Source: Pseudonocardia sulfidoxydans NBRC 16205
GTDB taxonomy: Bacteria; Actinomycetota; Actinomycetes; Mycobacteriales; Pseudonocardiaceae
Reading direction: 5' to 3'
Assembly: GCF_007989085.1 (NCBI RefSeq)
Contig: NZ_BJVJ01000001.1
Coordinates: forward strand, 213,105-277,104
Length of the DNA stretch: 64,000 nucleotides
The position numbers and the translations under genes were made by a program. The notes below the pieces were generated by a model. The model was not told the DNA's origin, searched no databases, and was given only the letters and a program-made list of their open reading frames with translations. How positions within the stretch are numbered: the first letter of the stretch is position 1; each line of letters starts with the position of its first letter. Shown here piece after piece: positions 26,247-33,773 of this stretch.

Positions 26247-26955
26247 GGGGGTTCGCGCGGTCCGCCTCCGCCGCGAGGCCGCCCACCAGGAGCCGTAGCC
26301 CGAAGGCGAACCGCTCGTCGGCGTCGCCGCTGGTCAGGTCTGCGCTGAGCGAGGCCAGTACGGGGAACAGCTCGGCGGGCAGGCTGCGGAAGTAGTCGGC
26401 CACTTGGCGGTGGTAGGCCTCCTGGTCGACACCGGCCCGCTCGTGCTGGGCGGACTCGATCGCCGACGCGGAGACGAACATCCCGATCACGTCGACCGCC
26501 CACGCCGCCGGCCGAGACGGCACGCCACCCGCGCGCAGGATCGCCGTCGTCACCTCGGCCAGGCGCAACGAGTTGGGCCCCATCGGTACCGAGCCGATCG
26601 CGACGCGGGCGATGTCGCCGTTGCGCGCCATGACCGCGCGCGACTCGGTCCACAGGTCGGTGACCTGTTCCCGCCACCGGGCGCCGTCGGGCTCGGGCAG
26701 CGTGATCTCGCCCGCGACCTCGTCGAACACGAGCGCGAGCAGCTCGTCCTTGTTGGCGACGTGCGCGTAGAGCGACGCCGCGCCCGTCCCCAGCTCGGTG
26801 GCGACGCGCCGCATGCTCACCGCGTCGATGCCCTCGGCCTTCAGCACCCGCAGCGCGGCGGCGACGATCGCCTCCCTGCTGAGGGTGCGCCGGTTGGCCG
26901 GGTCCTTGCGGGGGGTGCGCCACGGGGGCTCGGGCAGCGCGGGGGCCGTGCTCAT
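26242..26955 (-). CDS. TetR-family transcriptional repressor
   Basis: A 237-residue protein: N-terminal HTH (LSREAIVAAALRVLKAEGIDAVSMRRVATELGTGAASLYAHVANKDELLALVFDEVAGEI) and a TetR_C-like effector domain with RVAIGSVPMGPNSLRLAEVTTAILRAGGV. The ATG at 26955 is chosen; the frame upstream (to 27030) crosses the operators. It is divergent from an MFS efflux gene with four repeated operator sites between, so it very likely represses that pump and itself until a drug-like ligand binds. Confidence 0.88.
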   Translation of the reverse strand: MSTAPALPEPPWRTPRKDPANRRTLSREAIVAAALRVLKAEGIDAVSMRRVATELGTGAASLYAHVANKDELLALVFDEVAGEITLPEPDGARWREQVTDLWTESRAVMARNGDIARVAIGSVPMGPNSLRLAEVTTAILRAGGVPSRPAAWAVDVIGMFVSASAIESAQHERAGVDQEAYHRQVADYFRSLPAELFPVLASLSADLTSGDADERFAFGLRLLVGGLAAEADRANPL

Positions 26956-26987
26956 GTCGCGCAGCGTAGCCGCCCGCGCCGCGGAAC

Positions 26988-27052
26988 GAACACCGTTCTT
27001 GACGACGTACACCGTTCGAGAGTAGAACACTGTTCGTCAACGAACGCCGTTC
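26988..27052. promoter_or_regulatory. Four-site TetR operator and divergent promoter
   Basis: GAACACCGTTC (26988), GTACACCGTTC (27007), GAACACTGTTC (27025) and GAACGCCGTTC (27042) are 11-bp palindromic boxes with starts 19, 18 and 17 bp apart. TTGACG (26999-27004) and TAGAAC (27023-27028), 18 bp apart, could be the + strand promoter; the second box lies in its spacer and the third overlaps its -10. Confidence 0.7.
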
Positions 27053-27060
27053 GAAACGAG

Positions 27061-28494
27061 ATGCCCGTGTCACTCGCCACCGAGACCCCGCCGGCAGCAC
27101 CGGCCTACCCACTGCGCTGGTTCGCGCTCGTCGTCGTCCTCGTCGCCGAGATCATGGACCTGCTCGACGCAACCGTCGTCGGGATCGCCGCGCCGTCGAT
27201 CCAGCACGAACTGGGCGGCGACGCCACGACCATCCAGTGGATCGCCGCCGGCTACACGCTCGCCTACGCCGTCGGCCTCGTGACCGGCGGGCGCCTCGGC
27301 GACCTCTACGGCCGCAGACGCGTCTTCCTCGTCGGGCTCACCGGGTTCGTCGCGTTCTCCGCGCTCTGCGGGCTCGCCCCGACACCCGGCGTCCTCATCG
27401 CCTGCCGCGTCCTGCAGGGCCTGGCCGGCGCCATCCTCATCCCACAGGGGTTCGGCATCATCAAGTCCGCCTTCCCGCCCCGGGAGCTCGGCGCCGCGTT
27501 CGGCGCGTTCGGTCCGGCGATGGGCCTCGCCGCTGTCGGCGGCCCGATCCTCGCCGGCGCCCTGATCGCGTGGGACCTGGGCGGCGCGGGCTGGCGCACC
27601 GTCTTCCTGGTCAACGTGCCGATCGGTCTCGCGTGTCTCGCCGTCGCCCTGAAGGTGCTGCCCGAGTCGCGCGGGGAGCGCACGGCCCGTCCCGATCCCG
27701 TCGGCACCGCGCTCGTCACACTCGGCCTGCTGCTGCTCGTCTTCCCGCTGGTACAGGGCCGCGAACTGGGGTGGCCGGGCTGGTCGTACGCGCTACTGGC
27801 GACGTCGGTGCCGGTGCTCGGCGTGTTCGCGTGGCACCAGGTCCGCCGGGCCCGCGCGGGCCGCTCACCGCTCGTCGAACCGGCGCTGTTCCGGTCCCGC
27901 GCCTTCTCCGGCGGCATGATCGTCGGGCTCGTGTTCTTCGGCGGGATGACGGGCCTGTTCCTCGTGCTCGGCCTCTACCTGCAGCTCGGCCTCGCCTTCA
28001 GCCCGTTGCGCGCCGGGCTCGTCCTCGCGCCGTGGGCACTCGGCGTCGCGATCGGGGCGACGCTGTCCGGCGCGTGGCTCGGCCGGAGGTTCGGCCGCCC
28101 CGTCCTGCAGGCCGGTGCCGTCGTCATGGCCGCGGGGATCGCCGGCGTCGTCGTGACCCTGCACGTCGCGCCACCGACGACCGGCTGGGAGTTCGCCCCG
28201 GCGCTGCTCGTCAGCGGCATCGGGATGGGACTGTTCATCGCGCCGTTCTTCGACATCGTCCTGGCCGGGGTGACGCTGCCGATGGTCGGCTCGGCATCGG
28301 GCGTGCTCAACGCCGACCAGCAGCTCGGCTCCGCGATCGGCGTCGCCGTGCTGGGCACCGTCTTCTTCTCGACGGCGGCCGGCCGCGGCATGGACACGGC
28401 GTTCGAGACCGTGCTGTGGGTGACCGCGGCGATGGTCCTCGCGGGTGCGGCGCTGGCAGTGCTGCTGCCACGCCGAGCGCGGCCGGAGTCCTAG
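27061..28494 (+). CDS. MFS drug efflux transporter (DHA2, EmrB/QacA type)
   Basis: A 477-residue membrane protein with about 14 predicted helices. EIMDLLDATVVGIAAPSIQHELGG is the DHA2 motif in helix 1, GGRLGDLYGRRRVF the loop 2-3 motif, and GPILAGALIAW follows motif C. These antiporters export drugs or toxic metabolites using the proton gradient. ATG at 27061 directly after the four-box operator. Control by the divergent TetR protein is strongly suggested by the shared operators. Confidence 0.9.
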   Translation: MPVSLATETPPAAPAYPLRWFALVVVLVAEIMDLLDATVVGIAAPSIQHELGGDATTIQWIAAGYTLAYAVGLVTGGRLGDLYGRRRVFLVGLTGFVAFSALCGLAPTPGVLIACRVLQGLAGAILIPQGFGIIKSAFPPRELGAAFGAFGPAMGLAAVGGPILAGALIAWDLGGAGWRTVFLVNVPIGLACLAVALKVLPESRGERTARPDPVGTALVTLGLLLLVFPLVQGRELGWPGWSYALLATSVPVLGVFAWHQVRRARAGRSPLVEPALFRSRAFSGGMIVGLVFFGGMTGLFLVLGLYLQLGLAFSPLRAGLVLAPWALGVAIGATLSGAWLGRRFGRPVLQAGAVVMAAGIAGVVVTLHVAPPTTGWEFAPALLVSGIGMGLFIAPFFDIVLAGVTLPMVGSASGVLNADQQLGSAIGVAVLGTVFFSTAAGRGMDTAFETVLWVTAAMVLAGAALAVLLPRRARPES

Positions 28495-28574
28495 ACGAGC
28501 GGGCTCGTCGGGGTGCTCACACAGTGCGGCGAGCGACTTGTGGCGCGCTCGGATGATCAGCTATATCTCTTCAT

Positions 28575-29777
28575 ATGAACGTTCTTGCAGGTGTCAGGCC
28601 CGTCCGTGCCCTGGCGCCGGCGCTGCTCGCCCTGCTGCTGGTCGCGGCCTGCTCGGCCCCGCCCCCACCACAGGCCGCACCTGCTCGGCCGGACTGCCCG
28701 ACGTCGTCCGACGCCGCGGCCGACCTCTTCCCGGACAAGCCCACAGCCACACGCTCGACCAACTTCACCCTCACCTACCACCGCAGCTACGCCGTCCTCA
28801 CCGTGGCGCAGCCCTATCCCGGCGCCGCCCCCGAGTCGTACGTGCTGCTGCGCTGCGGCGCCCAGGCCCCCGAGCTGCCCGCCGACCTCGCGGACGCGCA
28901 GCGGATCGAGACGCCGGTGCGCAGCCTCTACGCGGAGTCGACCACCCAGCTGCCGCTGCTCGTCGACATCGGGGCGCTCGACGTCCTCACCGGTGTGGGT
29001 ACTCCCGATTTCGTCTCCGGCCCACAGGTGCGGGCCGAGATCGACGCCGGCGGCGTCCGGGGCTTCTCGGACAGCGGGGCGATCGAGACCGAGAAGGTGA
29101 TCACGGCGGCACCGGACGTGCTGCTCAGCCAGGGAACCGACAACCCCGCCTTCCCCGCGCTGCGCAACGCCGGGGTCCCGGTGATCGGCTGGGCCGAGTA
29201 TCTCGACGCCGGACCTCTCGGAAAGGCCGAGTGGATCAAGGTCATGGGGGTGCTGACCGGCCGCGAGGCCGAAGCCGAGCAGACCTTCGACGCGATCGCA
29301 CGACGATACGACGCACTCGTCGCCACGACGGCCGGACTCACCCCGACCCCCGTGGCCCTCGGTGGCATCTACCAGGGCACCTGGTCGGTCCCCACTGGAG
29401 GAAGCGCCACCGGCGCACTCGTGCGGGACGCCGGCGGCACCTGGTCGGAGGTCGCGAACACCGGTCCCGGGGCGGTGCAGAAGGACTTCGAAGGCGTCTA
29501 CACCACCGACGGCGCCGCACCGGTGTGGCTGGCGACCGGCACCTTCGCCACGATGGCCGACGTCCACGCCGCCGACGCCCGCTACGGCGAGCTCGCCGCC
29601 GTCCGCTCCGGCCGGGTCTGGACGCCGGACAAGCGGATCGGCCCGACCGGCGGCAACGACTTCCACGAGCGTGGCGTGACCCACCCCGAGGAGATCCTCG
29701 CCGATCTGATCGCGGTGTTGCACCCCGAGGCGCTGCCCGGGCACGAGTTCGTCTACTACCGGCAGGTGCCCGCGTGA
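28575..29777 (+). CDS. ABC transporter substrate-binding lipoprotein (metal, siderophore or corrinoid)
   Basis: A 400-residue lipoprotein with a signal peptide ending in lipobox LVAA-C26. The mature part has a helical-backbone metal-receptor (FecB/BtuF-type) fold: GGVRGFSDSGAIETEKVITAAPDVLLSQGTDNPAFPALRNAGVPVIGW and HPEEILADLIAVLHPE. It would capture the ligand at the outer face of the membrane for the permease and ATPase genes that follow with 4-nt overlaps. TATATC lies 7 nt before the ATG, so the transcript may be leaderless. Iron-siderophore, cobalamin and other metal chelates are all possible. Confidence 0.88.
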   Translation: MNVLAGVRPVRALAPALLALLLVAACSAPPPPQAAPARPDCPTSSDAAADLFPDKPTATRSTNFTLTYHRSYAVLTVAQPYPGAAPESYVLLRCGAQAPELPADLADAQRIETPVRSLYAESTTQLPLLVDIGALDVLTGVGTPDFVSGPQVRAEIDAGGVRGFSDSGAIETEKVITAAPDVLLSQGTDNPAFPALRNAGVPVIGWAEYLDAGPLGKAEWIKVMGVLTGREAEAEQTFDAIARRYDALVATTAGLTPTPVALGGIYQGTWSVPTGGSATGALVRDAGGTWSEVANTGPGAVQKDFEGVYTTDGAAPVWLATGTFATMADVHAADARYGELAAVRSGRVWTPDKRIGPTGGNDFHERGVTHPEEILADLIAVLHPEALPGHEFVYYRQVPA

Positions 29778-30817
29778 TCCTGCGCCGGGCCGGGTTGTTC
29801 ACCGTCCTCGGCGCCGTCGCCGTCGCACTGCTGGTGCTCGCCGTCGCGCTCGGCCCGGTGAGCGTGCCCCTGCCCGACACCATCGCGGTCCTCGTCGGGG
29901 GCGAACCATCCGATCCGCGCTGGGCGGTCGTGGTCGGGTCGGTGCGGCTCGCCCGTGCCGTGACGGCCGTCCTCGCGGGTGCCGCGCTGGGCGTCGCAGG
30001 CCTGCTGATGCAGACGCTGTTCCGCAACCCCCTCGCCGACCCGTACATCCTCGGGGTCAGCTCGGGCGCGAGCCTGGGCGTCGCCCTGTTCCTGGCGACG
30101 ACGACCGCGGCCGCGTTCGGCGCGACGTTCGGTGCGGGGCTGGTCGGGCTGGGCCGCCTCGGCGCGGTCGGCGCCGCCGCCGCGGGCGCCGGGCTGGTGC
30201 TCGCGGTGGTGCTCACCCTGTCGCGCTGGGTGCGTTCCTCGGTGACCCTGCTGATCGTCGGCATCATGGTCGGCGCGGTCACGTCGGCAGTGGTCAGCCT
30301 CGTGCTCGTGTGGACCGACCCGCGGATCGCACAGCAGTACGTGGTGTGGGGCCTGGGCAGCTTCGACGCGACCTCGATGCGTGACCTGCCGATCCTGGCC
30401 CCCGTCGTCGCGGCCGGGCTGCTGCTGGCGGTGCTGCTCGTCAAGCCGCTCAACGCGTTGCTCCTCGGCGACGGCTACGCGACCAGCATGGGTGTGGCCG
30501 TCGACCGTACCCGGCTGTTGACGATGGTCGCGGCGGCGCTGCTCGCCGGGGGCGTCACCGCCTTCTGCGGGCCGGTGGCGTTCATCGGCATCGCCATCCC
30601 GCACCTGGCCCGGCTGCTGGTCGGCACGTCCGACCACCGGGTGCTGGTGCCCGCGACCGCCCTGGTCGGAGTGGTCACGGCGCTGGTCTGCGCGGTCGCC
30701 GGCCACCCGCCCGGGACGGAGACCGTGGTGCCGCTGAACGTGATGACGTCGCTGGTCGGGGCGCCGGTGGTCATCGCGGTCCTGCTGCGGGCCCGTCGTA
30801 CCGGGGTGGTCACGTGA
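29774..30817 (+). CDS. ABC importer permease, FecCD/BtuC type
   Basis: A 347-residue integral membrane protein with about nine to ten helices and the family landmarks RLARAVTAVLAGAALGVAGLLMQTLFRNPLADPYILGVSSGASLGV and CGPVAFIGIAIPHLARLLVGTSDHRVLVPATAL. It forms the channel for iron-siderophore or B12-type ligands. GTG start overlapping the previous stop (GTGA, 29774-29777). Confidence 0.92.
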   Translation: MILRRAGLFTVLGAVAVALLVLAVALGPVSVPLPDTIAVLVGGEPSDPRWAVVVGSVRLARAVTAVLAGAALGVAGLLMQTLFRNPLADPYILGVSSGASLGVALFLATTTAAAFGATFGAGLVGLGRLGAVGAAAAGAGLVLAVVLTLSRWVRSSVTLLIVGIMVGAVTSAVVSLVLVWTDPRIAQQYVVWGLGSFDATSMRDLPILAPVVAAGLLLAVLLVKPLNALLLGDGYATSMGVAVDRTRLLTMVAAALLAGGVTAFCGPVAFIGIAIPHLARLLVGTSDHRVLVPATALVGVVTALVCAVAGHPPGTETVVPLNVMTSLVGAPVVIAVLLRARRTGVVT

Positions 30818-31881
30818 CGGACCACGGCCGCGGCGGGGCGACCGGCAAGCGGAACGGCCCCCGGGGCGGGTTGTCGGTCGAGGATCTGGCGGTCGGTTAC
30901 CGCGGCACCGCCGTGCTGCACGGACTCACCGCCCGCGCCGAGCCCGGCGAGCTGACGGTGCTGCTCGGCCCGAACGGGGCGGGCAAGTCCACGCTGCTGC
31001 GGACGCTGGCGGGGTTGCAGCGGCCGCTGACCGGCACCATCCGGCTCGGCGACGCCGACCTGCTCGCCATGCCGGCCGCCGATCGGGCCGTGCAGTTGGC
31101 CGTCGTGCTCACCGACCGCGTCGATCCCGGGCTGCTCACCGGGCGCGAGCTCGTGGCCCTGGGCCGTCATCCGCACACCGGGGCTCGCGGGCGGCTGCGC
31201 CCCGCCGACGAGGCCGCGATCGAGGCGGCCGTCCGCGCCGTCGGGGCCGGGCACCTCGCCGCCCGCCGGGTCGCCGAGCTCTCCGACGGCGAGCGCCAGC
31301 GCATCCTGACCGCCCGCGCGCTGGCCCAGGACCCGGCTCTGCTGCTGCTCGACGAGCCGAGCGCGTTCCTCGACGTCTCCTCCCGGGTGGCGTTGCTGGG
31401 GCTGCTGCGCACGCTCGCCCGCGACCGAGGTATCGCCGTCGTGGTGTCCACCCACGATCTCGAGCTCGTCCTGCGGCTGGCCGACCACGTCTGGCTGGTC
31501 GACCCCGCCGGTGGGCTGTGCAGCGGTCCGCCCGAGGAGCTCGTGGCCGACGGCGCGGTGGCCGCCGTGTTCGACACGGCGGGGCTGGCGTTCGACCCGG
31601 TCACCGGCACCTTCGCGGTCGCCGACGACACCGACCGGCGGGCCGTGGTGGTGGCCGGGCAGCCGCACCGCGCCCTCATCGGCCGGGTGCTGGCCCGGCA
31701 CGGCTGGTCCGCGACGGTCGACGGGCCGGCCGAGGCCGAGATCGAGCACCTCGGCGGCAGTCGGTTCACCGTCCGCCACCGGGGCCGCAGCGCGTTCGTC
31801 GACGGTTGGTCCGCGCTGCGGTCGTGGGCGGCGCAGCCCCCGACGCCGGCGACCCGCCTGTCCGCGGGCACTCCCACATAG
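30814..31881 (+). CDS. ABC importer ATPase, FecE/BtuD type with a C-terminal extension
   Basis: A 355-residue ATPase with Walker A LGPNGAGKS (about 51-59), signature ELSDGERQRILTARAL, Walker B LLLLDEPSAFLD and H-loop VVSTHDLEL. About 90 residues after the usual end (FAVADDTDRRAVVVAGQPHRALIGRVLARHGW onward) form an extra domain of unknown function, which most BtuD/FecE proteins lack. GTG start overlapping the permease gene. It completes a three-gene importer; a small conserved gene follows at 31940. Confidence 0.9.
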   Translation: MTDHGRGGATGKRNGPRGGLSVEDLAVGYRGTAVLHGLTARAEPGELTVLLGPNGAGKSTLLRTLAGLQRPLTGTIRLGDADLLAMPAADRAVQLAVVLTDRVDPGLLTGRELVALGRHPHTGARGRLRPADEAAIEAAVRAVGAGHLAARRVAELSDGERQRILTARALAQDPALLLLDEPSAFLDVSSRVALLGLLRTLARDRGIAVVVSTHDLELVLRLADHVWLVDPAGGLCSGPPEELVADGAVAAVFDTAGLAFDPVTGTFAVADDTDRRAVVVAGQPHRALIGRVLARHGWSATVDGPAEAEIEHLGGSRFTVRHRGRSAFVDGWSALRSWAAQPPTPATRLSAGTPT

Positions 31882-31939
31882 ACCTGCGACGCGGAGCGCA
31901 CACCCGTCGGGGCCACCCCCACGACTTCACGGAGGAACG

Positions 31940-32488
31940 ATGACCGCACCCACCGTCACCGAGGAGCTGGGCGTCGGGACCCTGCACCTCTGGTCGTTGC
32001 CGACCGACGAGGCGACCCTGCTCGAGCTGGTCCGCGACGTGTTCACCGACCACTGGGAACACATCCACTTCGGCACGATCGTGCAGGGCGCCGCCTGGGA
32101 GGTCGCCGCACCCAATGCGCCACGGAAGATCAGCAGTTACGACGGCTACGTGACCGTCGACTTCGGTCGGTGGCACTTCCACCTGTGCATCGGCGAGCAC
32201 ACCGCGAGCGGGCCCGCGCTCGGTGCGCTGCGCCGCTGTGCCCGCGCCGAGTTCTACCGCCACGTCGCCGACGGCACCCCCACGTCGTGGGGGATCCGGC
32301 TGTTCAACGGCGGCGGTGACCAGCTGATGACCGTCATGCTGCCCAACCCGTTCCTCGACGACCGGCAGAACGTGCTCGACGAACCCGACTTCGGCCGCCT
32401 CGCCGCCTGGGACGCGCTGCGCGGACGGTATCTCGGGCTCGCCCCCGACCCCCTCGACCGCACCGGCCGCGGGTTCCGGCACGGCTGA
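31940..32488 (+). CDS. Conserved protein of unknown function linked to the ABC importer
   Basis: A 182-residue soluble protein preceded by GGAGG at 31931-31935. Visible features are LHLWSLPTDEATLLELVRDVFTDHWEHIHFGTIVQGAAWEV, then SSYDGYVTVDFGRWHFHLCIGEH with an HxHxC pattern and a second His (WHFHLCIGEH), which could bind a metal. Family not recognised with certainty. It lies 58 nt after the importer ATPase gene and is probably co-expressed, so a role in handling the imported metal or cofactor is plausible but unproven. Confidence 0.6.
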   Translation: MTAPTVTEELGVGTLHLWSLPTDEATLLELVRDVFTDHWEHIHFGTIVQGAAWEVAAPNAPRKISSYDGYVTVDFGRWHFHLCIGEHTASGPALGALRRCARAEFYRHVADGTPTSWGIRLFNGGGDQLMTVMLPNPFLDDRQNVLDEPDFGRLAAWDALRGRYLGLAPDPLDRTGRGFRHG

Positions 32489-32522
32489 GTCCCCGAAGAC
32501 CCGGTGTCGCCGGTACCCGACC

Positions 32523-33308
32523 TCAGAACGGGGTCGCGTCCAGGAACGCCGTCAGGACCGACTTGTCGCCGAGGACCTCCACCCGGGGGTCCTCGGCGTC
32601 GATGCGGCGCAGGATCGCGAGCAGCAGGTCCGCGGCCGAGCCGCGGACCGCGACCGTCGACTTCTCGTGGCCGTGCTCCCAGCTGACCGAGTCGCCCGCC
32701 GGACGGACCACCCACTCCCCCGACGACCCGAGGCCGTCCGTGTCGTGGGAGTGCAGGTGCATCGTCGCGTCGCCGGCGAGCATCGGGCCGCCGACGCCGG
32801 GGCGGGCGGTGAGCAGGTCGAGCCACTCCGAGAGCCCGTCGGCGGCCAGGGCCGGGGCGATGTCGAAGCTCGCGCCGACGGCGATCGCGGCGTCGGCACG
32901 GTGGACGGTCTGCTCGTGCAGCCGCCTCCGCAGCCACCATCCGGCGGGCTTCGGACCGGTGAACGTCCAGACCGGGGTGTCGGCGCCGACGTTCTCGACG
33001 GCCTCGGCCAGCGCCGCCACGCCACCACGCATCCAGGCGCCGAACTCGTCGGCGGGCAGCGGCGCCTTGCCGTCGGCCACGGTCCGGGTGTCGACGGGCT
33101 CGGTCGCCCGGCTCGCCACGATCGCGGCGGCCCAGCGGTCCCCCCGGGCGACGTGCGTGCCCAGCTTGCGCATCGTCCACTCAGGACACGTCGGGACGGG
33201 GAGGTCGGGGTCGGAGTCCCGGACGAGGTCGGCGAACAGCACGTTCTCGTCGAACAGGACGGGGACGATCTCGGCGGGCGTCCGGCCCACGGCGTCGATG
33301 CCGGTCAT
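32523..33308 (-). CDS. Maleylpyruvate isomerase family mycothiol-dependent enzyme
   Basis: A 261-residue protein of the DinB-like mycothiol-dependent isomerase family: PTCPEWTMRKLGTHVARGDRW near the N-terminus and WWLRRRLHEQTVHRADAAIAVGASFDIAPALAADGLSEWLDLL in the middle. The His in THVARG and the HEQTVH pair are the expected zinc ligands. The C-terminal region WVVRPAGDSVSWEHGHEKSTVAVRGSAADLLLAILRRID is the SCP2-like part. It indicates a mycothiol-producing actinomycete. The actual substrate is unknown, as most family members are not true maleylpyruvate isomerases. Confidence 0.82.
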   Translation of the reverse strand: MTGIDAVGRTPAEIVPVLFDENVLFADLVRDSDPDLPVPTCPEWTMRKLGTHVARGDRWAAAIVASRATEPVDTRTVADGKAPLPADEFGAWMRGGVAALAEAVENVGADTPVWTFTGPKPAGWWLRRRLHEQTVHRADAAIAVGASFDIAPALAADGLSEWLDLLTARPGVGGPMLAGDATMHLHSHDTDGLGSSGEWVVRPAGDSVSWEHGHEKSTVAVRGSAADLLLAILRRIDAEDPRVEVLGDKSVLTAFLDATPF

Positions 33309-33386
33309 GGTCGACGACGCTAGCCGCTGCACCCGGTCGGGCGCACCGTGTGCATGATCGCCCCTCCATCGGGGTAGACCCCCGAC

Positions 33387-33656
33387 ATGGCTGACAGGGG
33401 GCAGGACTGGTCGCCGCCGGGCGTGTTGCGAGCGATGCTGTGGTGGCCGCCGGTCGCCTTCGTGATCGCGATCGCGCTTCCCGACGCCGGCCTGGCACCG
33501 ATCGCGGCCGCGGGCCTCGTGCTCGCCGTCATCGGACTCGGGGGCGCCGCGGTCTCGCGCAGACGCCGCTCCGCACCGGTCGAGACGCCCTCCTCCCTCG
33601 AGGCTCCCGACGCCGTCGCCGCGCCCGTCGCGATGTCGCGGCGCCGCGCTGCCTGA
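33387..33656 (+). CDS. Small membrane protein, hypothetical
   Basis: An 89-residue protein with two likely membrane helices (about 18-32 and 36-55: WWPPVAFVIAIALP and IAAAGLVLAVIGLGGAAV) and a basic C-terminus (SRRRRS, then SRRRAA). TAGACC lies 6 nt before the ATG, close to a leaderless -10. No family recognised. Confidence 0.55.
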   Translation: MADRGQDWSPPGVLRAMLWWPPVAFVIAIALPDAGLAPIAAAGLVLAVIGLGGAAVSRRRRSAPVETPSSLEAPDAVAAPVAMSRRRAA

Positions 33657-33732
33657 CGGCTCCGCCCGCCACGCTCCGTGCTGTGGGAGACGTCGCGCCG
33701 CATTCAGTTGTACGTCCGATACTAGGATGTCA

Positions 33733-33748
33733 AACTAAATCGGTAGTT
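33733..33748. promoter_or_regulatory. Inverted repeat in the icmF leader
   Basis: AACTA-N6-TAGTT lies 25 bp before the GTG start of icmF, in a locally AT-rich stretch (33720-33750) that also holds TAGGAT (33724-33729), a possible -10. It may be an operator for a repressor of branched-chain acyl-CoA metabolism. The wider pair GTACG (33710) and CGTAC (33751) brackets it. Confidence 0.35.
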
Positions 33749-33773
33749 GTCGTACCTGTTGGCTGGAGGATCT

